Counted from the stretch's first letter, positions 50,912 to 61,420 are shown. The stretch: 64,000 nt of DNA from Alkalimonas mucilaginosa (GCF_036327005.1 NZ_JAUGZK010000007.1:124001-188000), one strand, 5' to 3'. A program made the numbers and translations. The notes: generated by a model from the letters alone, not told the origin.

Positions 50912-53152
50912 TTAATACTGCCAGCGGACACTGAGCGTCAGTTGCCGGGGTTTGCCATAGTTGGCAAAATCGATGTTGGTCCAGTACACTTTGTCGAATA
51001 GGTTGGTCACACTAAAAGTACTGCCTATGCGGTCGGTAAGTTGCCAACTGGCATACAGATTGGTCAGCACATATGCTTTTTGCCGGAAAGTAACACCAGC
51101 CGTTTCTATCGGATGCTTGACTCCATAACCGACGGTTTCCCCTTGCCAGTTAAAGCCTCCGCCCAGCATCAGGTTCGCCAGGGCTCCGCTGAACTGGTAG
51201 TGGCTAGATAACTGCGCAGAGTGTTTGGGTAAGTTTGTCCAGATCTGGTCATTGCCGTGTCGCTTGGTATCAACATAGGTATAACCAGCATTCAGCATCC
51301 AGCCAGCCATAAGGCGGCCGCTGGAACTGATCTCAAATCCTTTGCTTTCAGTGCCATTCACTCCGAGGAATGCTGAGCTGCCATCTGGCAGGCTGTTGTC
51401 TGGCTGACTAAAGTCCCGCACTGCATAGTTGTCTTGACGGGTGTTGAACAGCGCAGCATTCAAAGCCAGGCGTCCATCAAATACACTACTTTTTATACCG
51501 AACTCTATATTTTTGCCTACGACTGGCGCCAGTAAGTTGTTGTTTTTATCTTTGTAATTCTGGGGATTAAAAATATCGGTATAACTAAGATACAGACTAT
51601 GTTGTTGCGACAGATCCCAAATTAAGCCGACATAAGGAGTTAGTTCGTCACTGACTTTATAGGCACCGGTGGTGGAGGTGTATTGACCCTCTGCATCGAA
51701 GTTTTCAGTGGCGGTTTGCCAGCTGCTGATTCGGGCACCTGCTACCAGTGACCAGTTTTCATGCAACCTGAAGCGGTTGGCAAGATAGAATCCTCGTTGT
51801 TTGGTATTGGCCTGGCGATAGGCTCCAGTGTTACTGTATTCCGGCATTGGCGCTGAACCATCATAGTTCCAGGCATCTGGCACCTGGTATGACCAATCTG
51901 CAATAGAGCTGAAAATATCTGTTCTGGCTTCCAGCTCTGACAGCGTCAGACCAGCGATTAAATCATGCTCCTGGCCAAATGCCAGATAACTACCGGTCAG
52001 ATACAAATCGAGGCTGGTTCTGCTATCTTCAGCCGCCCCTACACTGGCCAGCAATGTTAAACCGTTACCAGTGGCTTTATCCGGAAAACCGGTCGCATAA
52101 ACACGCAGGCTTGATACATCACCTTGGGTTCGATTGACAGCAGCCTTGAGGCGCCAATTATTGTCAAAATCATGGCTTAAATCGGTGAACAGGCTATAGG
52201 TCTGGCGTTGCCAGTGTGTCCAGTCTGGGGCATAGCTGGTTGATACTGGAAGCTTTGCCAGACTGCCATCGGTTGCAAAAATGGGAATCGAGCCCCAGGT
52301 GGATCCTTCGGGTTTATTATCCTGTCCTTGCACTCCCAGAGTGAGAGTGGTGCGATCGCTTATGTCTGCTTCGGTTATAATCAGACCAGCCAGTTTCTTT
52401 TCCTGATAGCGATCAAGATAATTGTTGGTGTCGAGTCCAGCCAGGACAAAACGGCTCCGGACAGTGCCACTGTTATTCAGTGGGGTGGAAACATCGGCTA
52501 CAGCGCGCCGCATTTGCCAGGAACCAAGACTCGCCGAAAGAGAGGCTCTTGGTTCGTAACCCGGCCTTTTGCGCAGCAGATTGACGGTGGCTGATGGGGA
52601 GCCGACACCAGAAAATAGACCATTGGCTCCGCGGATAACTTCAATGCGCTCATACAAAGCGGTGTCATATTCCTGATTTGTACTTCCACTGTAAGTCGGA
52701 ATGTGGTCGACCTGAAAATCAGTAATTTGAAAGCCACGGGCAAAGTAGAGTGGGCGTTGGCTGTCGTATAAGGTGACGTTAACGCCTGGTATGTTCATCA
52801 TCACATCATTGATATTAAGCATATTAGCTGCATTCATCAGTTCAGTCGATATTTCACTGATTGACTGAGGAATCTCCCGCGCTGTCAGGGGTAAGCGGGT
52901 TGGTGTACCTTGCTGAAGTGTCTGTCCAGTTACATGGATAGTTTCGACCAAAAATTCGGTTTGCTGAGCACTTTCGGTGGTAGCCATCTGTGAGGCCATC
53001 AAAATGCCTGGTAAGCAGGTCAGGCCAACTGTCAGGCTAAATGACAATACAGCAACTTTACTGGATAGGTTTTGGTTAGATCCATCGCTGTTTATTTTGT
53101 GCGTTATAGAATGGGATAGGTTGTAATCGAAATGGCGATGATGATTGCGCAA
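50912..53152 (-). CDS. TonB-dependent siderophore receptor
   Basis: A 746-residue FhuA/FpvA-like receptor: signal peptide (hydrophobic core near residues 33-50), plug with DVMMNIPGVNVTLYD and a barrel ending LTLSVRWQY. The only in-frame start before the signal peptide is a TTG at 53152, which gives an unusually long n-region. A Fur box lies 30 bases upstream. It imports a ferric siderophore of unknown type. Confidence 0.92.
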   Translation of the reverse strand: MRNHHRHFDYNLSHSITHKINSDGSNQNLSSKVAVLSFSLTVGLTCLPGILMASQMATTESAQQTEFLVETIHVTGQTLQQGTPTRLPLTAREIPQSISEISTELMNAANMLNINDVMMNIPGVNVTLYDSQRPLYFARGFQITDFQVDHIPTYSGSTNQEYDTALYERIEVIRGANGLFSGVGSPSATVNLLRKRPGYEPRASLSASLGSWQMRRAVADVSTPLNNSGTVRSRFVLAGLDTNNYLDRYQEKKLAGLIITEADISDRTTLTLGVQGQDNKPEGSTWGSIPIFATDGSLAKLPVSTSYAPDWTHWQRQTYSLFTDLSHDFDNNWRLKAAVNRTQGDVSSLRVYATGFPDKATGNGLTLLASVGAAEDSRTSLDLYLTGSYLAFGQEHDLIAGLTLSELEARTDIFSSIADWSYQVPDAWNYDGSAPMPEYSNTGAYRQANTKQRGFYLANRFRLHENWSLVAGARISSWQTATENFDAEGQYTSTTGAYKVSDELTPYVGLIWDLSQQHSLYLSYTDIFNPQNYKDKNNNLLAPVVGKNIEFGIKSSVFDGRLALNAALFNTRQDNYAVRDFSQPDNSLPDGSSAFLGVNGTESKGFEISSSGRLMAGWMLNAGYTYVDTKRHGNDQIWTNLPKHSAQLSSHYQFSGALANLMLGGGFNWQGETVGYGVKHPIETAGVTFRQKAYVLTNLYASWQLTDRIGSTFSVTNLFDKVYWTNIDFANYGKPRQLTLSVRWQY

Positions 53153-53181
53153 GCTGCAGCTCCATGGTTAGTATTGCTAAT

Positions 53182-53200
53182 AAAAATGATTATCATTAGC
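53182..53200 (-). promoter_or_regulatory. Fur box
   Basis: On the minus strand GCTAATGATAATCATTTTT matches the 19-bp Fur consensus GATAATGATAATCATTATC at about 15 positions. It lies 30 bases upstream of the siderophore receptor. Confidence 0.85.
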
Positions 53201-53325
53201 CATTCTATATTTTGGCGGGGCAAAATTCAACGCTAAGCAAGGAAGTGATGACCTTTATTTAGATTTATTATGTCTTTAAAGTGACCAAACGATGCGGTGA
53301 GATTGATAAAACAGAGCAAACCAGG

Positions 53326-53359
53326 CCGCAGTAACTCTGCTAAAGCGCAGTTACTGCGG
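53326..53359 (-). terminator. Hairpin behind ndh
   Basis: CCGCAGTAACT (53326-53336) pairs perfectly with AGTTACTGCGG (53349-53359). It lies just behind the ndh stop on the minus strand. There is no clear T tract. Confidence 0.55.
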
Positions 53360-53378
53360 GTGATTTGAGGATGCAGGC

Positions 53379-54668
53379 TTAATGCAGTTTGAGTTTAGGC
53401 CGCACAGCCCGGTTCATTTTTTCCACCAGTACCAGCAGCATACCTTTCCACCAGCCATGAATGGCAATTTGGTGCATGCGATACAGGGAGATATAAACAA
53501 AGCGCGCCAGCTTGCCTTCAATAAACATGCTGTTGCCGGTCAGGTTGCCCATCAGGTTGCCGACGGTACTGTAGCGGCTTAAATTGACCAGTGAACCGTG
53601 ATCTTTATAGACAAAAGCTTTGAGCGGCTTTTGCCGGCGTTGTCGCACAATATTCTGCCCCACCAGGCTGGCCATTTGATGAGCTGATTGAGCGCGCGGA
53701 GGCACCCATCTGCCATCCTGTTGTTGGAAACCGCAACAATCACCAAGGACATAAATGGCTTCCTGTCCTTTGGCCTTCAATTCCGGCGTGACCAGAATTT
53801 GCTGCAAGCGGTTCAGCTTAAAGATGCCAAGTCGGGCAATGAAATCCGGCACCTTGACCCCAGCCGCCCACACCATCATTTCGGCGCTAAGTAGTTGATC
53901 ATCGGCCGTGATAAAGCCTTCGGCAGTGGCTGCGCTGACTTTGGTGTTTTCCAGTACTTCCACCCCAAGCAAACTGAGCTCTTTGCGGACTGCATCGGCG
54001 ATACGCTTGGGCAGTGCAGGCAGAATGCTGGGACCTGCCTCCAGCAGATGAATTTTCAACTTTTGGGCGCTCATACCGGATAAACCATAGCGCTTGGCCA
54101 GGGCGGCCACATGATACAGCTCGGCGGCCAATTCGACCCCGGTAGCCCCGCCGCCGACAATGGCGATATTCAGTGCCCGGTCATCATTTTGTTGACTGAA
54201 ACGGACAAAGTTGTTCATTAAAGCCCGGTGAAAGCGTAACGCTTGCGGGGCGGAATCAAGGAAGTAACAGTGCTGGCTTACACCCGGGGTCTTGAAATCA
54301 TTGCTAACACTGCCAATCGCCAGCACCAGGGTATCGTAGGGGAGGGATCGTTCGGCAACCAGTAACTCCCCTTCATCGGTATAGATAGCCGCAAGTCGAA
54401 TGTGTTTTTGCCCGGCATCTAAGCCAATCAATTCGCCATGCTGGAAGTGGTAATGATGCCTGGCAGCGTGGGCACTGTAGATCACGCCGTCGGTGTCGGT
54501 ATCCAGCGAACCGCTGGCCACTTCATGCAGCAGAGGTTTCCAGATATGGCTGGTGTTTTTATCCACCAGGGTGATCCGTGCTTTGCCGGATTTCCCCAGT
54601 GTTTTTCCCAGCTTGGTTGCTAATTCAAGCCCGCCGGCGCCGCCTCCAACAATCAGGATAGTTTGCAT
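53379..54668 (-). CDS. ndh: Type II NADH:quinone oxidoreductase
   Basis: A 429-residue single-subunit NADH dehydrogenase with an FAD motif IVGGGAGGLELA at residues 6-17 and an NADH motif IVGGGATGVELA near residue 170. YVLGDCCGFQQ is the second FAD contact. The hydrophobic C-terminus (HGWWKGMLLVLVEKMNR) is the membrane foot. It feeds quinone without pumping protons. Confidence 0.93.
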   Translation of the reverse strand: MQTILIVGGGAGGLELATKLGKTLGKSGKARITLVDKNTSHIWKPLLHEVASGSLDTDTDGVIYSAHAARHHYHFQHGELIGLDAGQKHIRLAAIYTDEGELLVAERSLPYDTLVLAIGSVSNDFKTPGVSQHCYFLDSAPQALRFHRALMNNFVRFSQQNDDRALNIAIVGGGATGVELAAELYHVAALAKRYGLSGMSAQKLKIHLLEAGPSILPALPKRIADAVRKELSLLGVEVLENTKVSAATAEGFITADDQLLSAEMMVWAAGVKVPDFIARLGIFKLNRLQQILVTPELKAKGQEAIYVLGDCCGFQQQDGRWVPPRAQSAHQMASLVGQNIVRQRRQKPLKAFVYKDHGSLVNLSRYSTVGNLMGNLTGNSMFIEGKLARFVYISLYRMHQIAIHGWWKGMLLVLVEKMNRAVRPKLKLH

Positions 54669-54843
54669 GGTGATACTCCATTTTTTTTAAAATCATAATT
54701 TCCCCTGGAGCGGCCTTTGTGATTGGCATAGGTGGCAGCAATTGATGCGGTATGATAAACCTTTCAAGCTAGTAACACTATGTGTTTGCAAAGGCAGAAG
54801 CAGCTAAGTACGGGGTCAATGCAAGGAGGCGGTTACTTCGGAC

Positions 54844-55062
54844 TCAGCTAGTTTCGCTGCCACCATGTTTGGCTGCCAGCTCATCCAGCTCTGCCAGGGT
54901 GTAATCAAAGCCCTGATCGTCAAATTGATAGCGAACCTGCACCACCAGGCCGCCATCCAGCAGCCGGGTGGCAACATCGGCCACTGGCCAGTGCTTCAGT
55001 CCATGCAAAAAGCGTGAGGCGATTTGAGTGTTTGGAAAGCGGTAACAAATGTCGTTGGTCAT
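54844..55062 (-). CDS. Small conserved-looking protein of unknown function
   Basis: A 72-residue polar protein (NDICYRFPNTQIASRFLHGL, QFDDQGFDYTLAELDELA). AAGGCG precedes the ATG at 55062. It lies 72 bases behind glpK on the same strand. No family is recognised. Confidence 0.5.
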   Translation of the reverse strand: MTNDICYRFPNTQIASRFLHGLKHWPVADVATRLLDGGLVVQVRYQFDDQGFDYTLAELDELAAKHGGSETS

Positions 55063-55134
55063 GCCAGCACGCCTTGGTTTCATTGGTTTGGTACAGATGC
55101 GGTACATTAGGGTTGCTGGGCATGATTTCAAGTC

Positions 55135-56613
55135 TCAACTGACCAACAGGCGGGCAATGCTGGTGCGCCAGTAATGGTAGCAGCTTTGTTGTTGTACTTT
55201 GCTTAGTTTGGGGGTGAACTGTGCCGAGCCTTGCCACAAGAGGGTAACGTCACTGAGCTGTGGGTACCAACCCAGCTGCCAGGCCGCTAGAAATGCGGTG
55301 CCAAACGCAGTGGCATCACTGTGTTGGCTTGGGGTGATGGTCTGTTGTGTCAGATCGGCCAGGGACTGCAAAAAACAGTGGTTCACGGTCATACCGCCAT
55401 CGACCCGTAAATCAGCAATCCGGATGCCATCTTCGGCCATTGCCAGCAATAAATCCTGTGTTTGGTAGGCCACACTGCGCAAAGCGGCTGCGCACAGCTC
55501 GGCTTTGCCGCTGTTTCGGGTCAGTCCAAAGATGGCAGCCTTCACTTCTGGCTGCCAGTAGGGGGCACCCAGGCCGGTAAAGGCTGGGATCAGCAGTTCG
55601 GTTTGCTGGTAGTCGACCCCCTCGGCCAATGCTTCAGTATCGCTGGCTTGCTGAATGATGCCCAATTTATCGCGCAGCCACTGCACAGTAGCGCCGGCCA
55701 TAAAAATACTGCCTTCCAGTGCGTAGCAAGTGTCGCCCCGAATACGCCAGGCGACGGTACTTAGTAGCTGGTGTTGGCTGCACAGTGCCTGGGCGCCGGT
55801 ATTGACCATCACAAAGCAACCGGTACCGTAGGTGCTTTTTCCCATGCCAGAGGTGACGCAGGCCTGGCCCAGCAAGGCGGCTTGCTGATCGCCCAGCAGG
55901 CTGACGATGGGGATCGGATGGCCAAACAGCCCGGTACTGCAATGGCCAAAGTCGGCAGCACTGTCACGGACTTCGGGTAAGAGGGGAGCTGGGATCTGAA
56001 AAAGAGTCAGCAGATCCGGATCCCAGCATTGCTGATGAATATTAAACAGCAGGGTGCGGCTGGCATTGCTGGCATCGGTAGCATGCACTGTGCCAGCTGT
56101 TAAACGCCACAGCAAAAAGCTGTCTACTGTGCCAAAGCAGAGTTCACCGGACTCCGCGCGCTGCTGTGCGCCGGGGATCTGCTGCAGCAGCCATTGCAGT
56201 TTGCTGGCCGAGAAGTAGGGATCGGCCAGCAAGCCGGTTTTAGCGCGAATGCTGGTTTCATGCTGTTGCTTTAGTGCCTGACATCGATCCGCGGTGCGTC
56301 TGTCTTGCCAGACAATCGCCGGGTACAGTGTTTTGCCACTGGCTTTCTCCCACAGCAAGGTAGTTTCCCGCTGGTTGGTCAAGGCCAGGCCTGCGACCTG
56401 CTCGGGCAGAATGTCGTTTTGTTGCAGCAGCTGTCGAATGCAATGGAGCACGCTTTGCCAGATTGCCTCCGGATCCTGCTCTACCCAGCCCGTGTGGGGA
56501 TACTTTAGCGGCAACGCTTCGCTGCAACTGGCCAGTGGGCGCAACTGACGGTTGTACAGCACAGCCCGGCTAGACGTTGTGCCCTGGTCGATGGCGATAA
56601 TATAATCCGACAT
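55135..56613 (-). CDS. glpK: Glycerol kinase
   Basis: A 492-residue kinase. AIDQGTTSSRAVLYN at the start is the ATP-binding motif of the FGGY family, and WVEQDPEAIW, YGTGCFVMVNTG and RVDGGMTVN follow as in GlpK. It makes glycerol 3-phosphate from glycerol. The start is ATG at 56613 with AGAGG upstream. No glpF or glpD lies beside it. Confidence 0.94.
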   Translation of the reverse strand: MSDYIIAIDQGTTSSRAVLYNRQLRPLASCSEALPLKYPHTGWVEQDPEAIWQSVLHCIRQLLQQNDILPEQVAGLALTNQRETTLLWEKASGKTLYPAIVWQDRRTADRCQALKQQHETSIRAKTGLLADPYFSASKLQWLLQQIPGAQQRAESGELCFGTVDSFLLWRLTAGTVHATDASNASRTLLFNIHQQCWDPDLLTLFQIPAPLLPEVRDSAADFGHCSTGLFGHPIPIVSLLGDQQAALLGQACVTSGMGKSTYGTGCFVMVNTGAQALCSQHQLLSTVAWRIRGDTCYALEGSIFMAGATVQWLRDKLGIIQQASDTEALAEGVDYQQTELLIPAFTGLGAPYWQPEVKAAIFGLTRNSGKAELCAAALRSVAYQTQDLLLAMAEDGIRIADLRVDGGMTVNHCFLQSLADLTQQTITPSQHSDATAFGTAFLAAWQLGWYPQLSDVTLLWQGSAQFTPKLSKVQQQSCYHYWRTSIARLLVS

Positions 56614-56742
56614 GCTGAAAACCTCTGTAAAGCTGGAGAATGACTGGACTACCTTTAGCCTGGCAGTAAATGCAAAGCTGGAGCAAAAGACCATAACCGC
56701 TGATCGGTTCGCTTTCAACGGTGCCAGTATGAGGAACTAAAG

Positions 56743-57480
56743 TCAAAAATAGTGGCGTAACCAACGCTCAATGCTGCCATTCGCATGAATGTCGGCTAAT
56801 ACCCGGCGGATGGCTTCGGCTTTGAGTGGATTGGTGTTGCTGATGGCACAATAGCTGGGTTGGGCATAAGACCAGATCTGGTCAGCTGCCAGTGCCTGGG
56901 TCTCTGCAGAATCTTTATTGGCATTCATGTAGTAGTTGTAAGAAAAGTCATCGGCAATTACCACGTCCACCCGATCCAGCTGCAGCCGCTGCAAATTCTC
57001 TTTCAGGCTCAGGGCATCATCTCTGCTGGCACCGGCTGTGGCGAATAACGCTTCCAGCTCCGGGTAGTGAAAACCTCTGGAGGTGCCTATTTTTTTAAGA
57101 TACAAATCAGCCAACTGACGAAAGGGTGCTGTGGATGCTTTACGTATTAGTAAGTCAACCGTGGTATACAAGGGTTCAGACCAGAGCATGGTTTCAGGTT
57201 CACGGACCCATTTGGGGCTGGTGAAACACCATAGATCGGCTTGGCCGGTCTGGATCCACTGTTCGGTTCTGGCTCTTGGGATGCTAAGGTACTCAATTTC
57301 CAAGCCCAACTGATGTGCCACTTCATTACTGATATCAATCACCAGGCCGGTTTTAGTGGCCTCATGGCTATAAATAATGAATGGCGGTGTATTGGTTTCA
57401 CTGATCAGAGCCCGCAAGCTATCAGCTGCAGCCGGTAAGCTAAGCAAAAGCACGGCGAGGAAAGGCAGGATGCGCGTCAT
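56743..57480 (-). CDS. Periplasmic solute-binding family 3 protein
   Basis: A 245-residue exported protein: signal peptide (residues 1-18, LPFLAVLLLSLPAAA), then an amino-acid-binding-type fold (ETNTPPFIIYSHEATKTGLV, VIADDFSYNYYM). No transporter genes are adjacent, so it may be a sensor or an orphan. The start is ATG at 57480. Confidence 0.85.
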   Translation of the reverse strand: MTRILPFLAVLLLSLPAAADSLRALISETNTPPFIIYSHEATKTGLVIDISNEVAHQLGLEIEYLSIPRARTEQWIQTGQADLWCFTSPKWVREPETMLWSEPLYTTVDLLIRKASTAPFRQLADLYLKKIGTSRGFHYPELEALFATAGASRDDALSLKENLQRLQLDRVDVVIADDFSYNYYMNANKDSAETQALAADQIWSYAQPSYCAISNTNPLKAEAIRRVLADIHANGSIERWLRHYF

Positions 57481-57911
57481 CGCTGAGATCTCAGCCGATC
57501 CGGTAATACTGCCGCTGCATCTGGTACCTGACGTTGGTTGATAAAAATGGCAGACCCCCGGATGGTCTTGGCTTGTTGTTTTGCAGCTCTGCGACATCAT
57601 GGTGGCTGCTACAACAAGCTATATTGGGTATGGTTAAGCCGATAGATAGGGTTATTATAGGATAAAATGACGCCGAGCCAAGCTTGTAAATCGCATGGTC
57701 AGTGACTTTTTCATGCCTAAGCACATTGTTTGGCGTGAATAGACAAATAATGTGTTGTTAAATTTGAAACAGCTGGGTAAGCTGTCTTTAGGCTAAGGCT
57801 TTACGGCGTATTGTTAGTGGTGTTTTAAACGACTGTATTATTTTTTATTGCTTGTTATTGAATAAGTTAGATACAGGAGTGATGGTTTTTAATGATGGTT
57901 GAGGTGTTGCA
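57481..57911. other. Gene-free 431-base stretch
   Basis: The divergent promoter region of the solute-binding protein and the EAL gene. It is AT-rich with several TATAAT-like boxes (for example near 57655), but no convincing promoter pair, operator or RNA structure was seen. Confidence 0.4.
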
Positions 57912-60215
57912 TTGGAGCGTCTGAAGCGTTTTTGTTTATTAACAGAGCAAGATTTGAACTCCCACTCAATACAAGCAGTACGCCTCAGTGTATTACGAAT
58001 TATCATCTTGACGGGTGTATTATTGGTTGGGGGGATTGTTTTACACAGCAGTCTGAAAGCCTATGCTATGGGCGCCTATCATATTATTGCCATTACATTA
58101 GCATTCTACTCTGCACTTTTAATTTCGTTGCTATTCTCGCTGCGTTATCAATTGATCAGCAGTATTATGCTGATGGTGGCTGTATTTGGCGCCGGCTTGT
58201 GTATTGTGTTGTTTGTCCAGGATTTTGAGCTATCCAAGCTTGGTCTTTTGTTTGTCTACGCAGCGCCTTTAATCAGCCTGATGCTTTTCCCTCTCCGGGT
58301 TACCATCATCATCATGCTGGTAAACTTTATTCCCTATGCCTTTTTATTGTTCTGGCCAACACCGATCACTATTGTAAGCCTCTCGATTGAATTACCTGAT
58401 ACCCACCATTACATCCATACCTTGTTGTTTTTGTTTTTTAATCTGTGTATCCCACTATCGATTTTGCGGGTTTTTTCCACTTTAAAGCGCAATACCCACC
58501 AACTACGGGCTCTGAACGAGCAAGTGACGCACAGCAATCAGCTGTATGAAGAGGTGTTTGAAAACAGTCATCTTGCCACGGTATTAACTGATCAGCATGG
58601 CACTATTTTAAAAGCAAATACGAAAGCACAGCGCTTGCTAAAGCTGGAGCATGGTAGCGACATGAACTTGTCTATGGTGCTAACACCAAAAGACAAAGAT
58701 GGCTCTGGTCAGGATTTCTGGTTGACTCAGGATTGTGAGTGCCTGACTTCTGATCAAAGCTCGATAGTCCTGAAGCATCTTGCGACGACAGAGAAAAAGC
58801 ACCTTATTTTTCAGTTGGAAGATATTTCTGTGCTGCGCGAGTTAAATCATCGTATCTCAAGCAATGAGCAGCAGCAAAAGCGTTCTCTTAGTTACGATGC
58901 ACTGACCCATTTACCCAATTTAAGCTTTTATAGCCGCTTAATTAGCAAACATCTTCAGCAACAGCCGGAACGATTGTCCGGGGTGTTGATCATTGTGCGG
59001 ATTTGCAATATCAAACAGTTTAATCAATCACATGGTTACAGTGCCGGGGATGCTTTGCTTTTAGCGTTTGCGAAAAAAGCCAGGGCCGTTTTACCTGCCA
59101 AAGTGCTGATTGGACGAATCAGGGGGGTCAAGTTTATTTTATGGAGCCCTTTGCCGCCAGGTGCTGATGTCGCTGCCTATGCTAAGAGCTTGTATCAGCA
59201 GCTGCCAACGGCTTTGCCGGTTAAAAAGGTGCACTTAAACCTGGCTTATGAGTTTGGTGTTACAGTGACACCAGCATCATCCAACTGCATAGAGCAGTAC
59301 ATTGAACAATGTGAATCAGCCTTAGAGTTTGCTGATTATCACACCAACCCGGTCGCATTATTTAACCCTGTTGCATTCGCAGAGCGTAAAGCAGAGCTGC
59401 AGTTGGTGGATGAGCTAAAAGCTGCCTTGAGTGCCCATGAGCTGTGCTTGTGGCTCCAACCCAAAGTCAATGCCGCTGGGCAGGTATACAGCTTTGAAGC
59501 CTTGTTACGCTGGGAGCGCGCGCCGGGTCAGTTTGTGCCAGCGCAGCGGGTAGCTCAGTTGGCGGAGCAATATGGTTTTATTGTGCCTTTGTCGAGCTTT
59601 GTCCTGAATGAAGCTGTCAGGATCCTGACGCAATGGCGTGACAAAGGGCTCACATTTGAGTTATCCATTAATCTGGCCGGCCCCGACATTATTGATGCAC
59701 TGTTTTTTGCTGAACTGGTGTCGCTGGCGACACATCAGCCATGGCTGGTGGATGTGCTGGAGCTGGAGTTAACGGAGACCAGCATCATTATTCAGAGCCA
59801 GTTGATGTTTGAAAAGCTAAGTGTCCTGAAGAAGTTGGGTTTTAACCTGGCGATTGATGACTTTGGCACCGGCCAGGCCTCATTAAGTTTATTAACAAAA
59901 CTACCTGCAACCACCCTGAAACTGGACCGAAGTTTCTTAACCGGTGTCCCGGATGATGCCCTGCAAGTTAAAGTGCTGCAAACCACCATTCAACTGGCAA
60001 AGGCTCTGGAGTTGAAACTGGTGGTAGAGGGGGTGGAAACGGATCAGCAGCGTCGTTTTTTACTGCGATTAGGCTGCGAACGCATGCAAGGCTATTTATT
60101 TGCCAGGCCTAACAGCCAGGCCTATTGGAACCGGCAAAAACTCTTTCAGCCAAAGCCGCTTATCAAGCATCAACAACAGCAATCCCATGGTGTGGCAAAG
60201 CAGCTTCCCGCCTGA
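57912..60215 (+). CDS. Membrane-bound c-di-GMP phosphodiesterase (degenerate GGDEF plus EAL)
   Basis: A 767-residue protein: about six N-terminal helices (residues ~25-185), a PAS-like segment (~200-310), a GGDEF domain (~325-480) and an EAL domain (~500-745). The GGEEF site reads R404-G-V-K-F408, so cyclase activity is very unlikely. The EAL site is intact: E529 in FEALLRW, N in SINLAG, E in LELTET, D649-D650 in DDFGTG, K in LKLDRSF and E706 in EGVET. It should degrade c-di-GMP. The start is TTG with GAGGTG upstream. Confidence 0.92.
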   Translation: MERLKRFCLLTEQDLNSHSIQAVRLSVLRIIILTGVLLVGGIVLHSSLKAYAMGAYHIIAITLAFYSALLISLLFSLRYQLISSIMLMVAVFGAGLCIVLFVQDFELSKLGLLFVYAAPLISLMLFPLRVTIIIMLVNFIPYAFLLFWPTPITIVSLSIELPDTHHYIHTLLFLFFNLCIPLSILRVFSTLKRNTHQLRALNEQVTHSNQLYEEVFENSHLATVLTDQHGTILKANTKAQRLLKLEHGSDMNLSMVLTPKDKDGSGQDFWLTQDCECLTSDQSSIVLKHLATTEKKHLIFQLEDISVLRELNHRISSNEQQQKRSLSYDALTHLPNLSFYSRLISKHLQQQPERLSGVLIIVRICNIKQFNQSHGYSAGDALLLAFAKKARAVLPAKVLIGRIRGVKFILWSPLPPGADVAAYAKSLYQQLPTALPVKKVHLNLAYEFGVTVTPASSNCIEQYIEQCESALEFADYHTNPVALFNPVAFAERKAELQLVDELKAALSAHELCLWLQPKVNAAGQVYSFEALLRWERAPGQFVPAQRVAQLAEQYGFIVPLSSFVLNEAVRILTQWRDKGLTFELSINLAGPDIIDALFFAELVSLATHQPWLVDVLELELTETSIIIQSQLMFEKLSVLKKLGFNLAIDDFGTGQASLSLLTKLPATTLKLDRSFLTGVPDDALQVKVLQTTIQLAKALELKLVVEGVETDQQRRFLLRLGCERMQGYLFARPNSQAYWNRQKLFQPKPLIKHQQQQSHGVAKQLPA

Positions 60216-60314
60216 AAATAGCGATGGATAGGCTGGCAAACAAGCCAGGATTGCCAGTTGCGCCTGGCTAAACTATGATGGTTATCTTTTGTTCGCACTC
60301 AGGTAGCTATTCCT

Positions 60315-61409
60315 ATGACCATGCCAGTATCCTCTAAACCCCGACTCTGGATCTGGTTGCTTTGGCTGGTGCTATTTTTCAGCGGCTGGCTCTATTTGGT
60401 GCTGGGACGGGGGCTTTGGCCGGTGGCGCTGGAGCACTGGCCAATGGCGCTGGCGATGGCGATTGGCAGCTACGCAGCCGGTTCCACCCCGATGGGCGGT
60501 GGTACCGTCGGCTTTCCGGTGTTGGTGCTGTTGTTTGAGCTACCGGCGAGCCTGGGGCGTGATTTTAGTTTTGCCATTCAATCCATTGGTATGGTCAGTG
60601 CCAGTATTTTCATTCTGGCCAGGCGCCAGCCCATCGCCTGGGCTATGCTGAAAGGTGCCATGCTGGGTTGTTTGTTGGGCTTGCCGCTGGGTATCTTTCT
60701 GTTAGCACCTCTGGTGCCGGAACTGTGGATCAAACTGCTGTTTGCGGTGGTGTGGGCCAGTTTTGGTGTGCTGCACCTGTGGCGCTTGCAGGAAATTGCC
60801 AGCCATAGCGGTATGACCGAATTTGACGAGCGCTGGGACTTTCGGCTCGGGCTGAATATCGGGGTACTGGCGGGGGCTTTGGTGGTCTCAGTCACTGGTG
60901 TCGGCATTGATATGGTGCTCTATACCGCTTTGGTGCTGATCAGCCGGGCCGATCTGAAAATCGCTATTCCTACTTCGGTGGTGATTATGGCCTTTGCCTC
61001 GGTGCTTGGCGTGCTTATTAAAGTAACGCTTGGCCCTGGCCTTGCGCCCGGCGTGTTTGAAAACTGGCTGGCTGCAGCTCCCGTGGTCGCCTTGGGGGCA
61101 CCGCTCGGTGTCTATATTGTGGCGAAAATTGGCCGCAAGCCGACCTTGCTGGTGGTATCCACCCTTTGTGTTGGTCAGTTTGTCTGGACCCTCTATTCCG
61201 AGCAAAGCGTGCTGGGTTTCGGTGGCATGGCTGTAGCTTTGCTGGCAGTGGCGATTTGCCTGTTTGGCTTTGAACACCTGCGCCGTTTTGGCGCCCGTTT
61301 GGCCGGCGAGCGCTTGGTGGCTGCGCAAGTGCAAGCTGCCGCGCAAAAGGCCGATCTGAAACCGGAGGCTGCATCAGTGCCGGCGGACTCTAAGGCACCT
61401 GGAGTCTAA
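60315..61409 (+). CDS. TauE/SafE family sulfite/organic anion exporter
   Basis: A 364-residue membrane protein with about eight to nine helices. SYAAGSTPMGGGTVGFPVLVL and the second half GALVVSVTGVGIDMVLYTALV form the internal repeat of the family. The C-terminal ~40 residues are an Ala/Lys-rich cytoplasmic tail. Convergent with sbcC at 12 bases. Confidence 0.9.
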   Translation: MTMPVSSKPRLWIWLLWLVLFFSGWLYLVLGRGLWPVALEHWPMALAMAIGSYAAGSTPMGGGTVGFPVLVLLFELPASLGRDFSFAIQSIGMVSASIFILARRQPIAWAMLKGAMLGCLLGLPLGIFLLAPLVPELWIKLLFAVVWASFGVLHLWRLQEIASHSGMTEFDERWDFRLGLNIGVLAGALVVSVTGVGIDMVLYTALVLISRADLKIAIPTSVVIMAFASVLGVLIKVTLGPGLAPGVFENWLAAAPVVALGAPLGVYIVAKIGRKPTLLVVSTLCVGQFVWTLYSEQSVLGFGGMAVALLAVAICLFGFEHLRRFGARLAGERLVAAQVQAAAQKADLKPEAASVPADSKAPGV

Positions 61410-61420
61410 AACATCGCGCT

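Noticed and set aside
60243..60269. AGCCAGG...CCTGGCT stem between the EAL and TauE genes
   Set aside because: Weak stem with a 13-base loop and no T run; likely chance.
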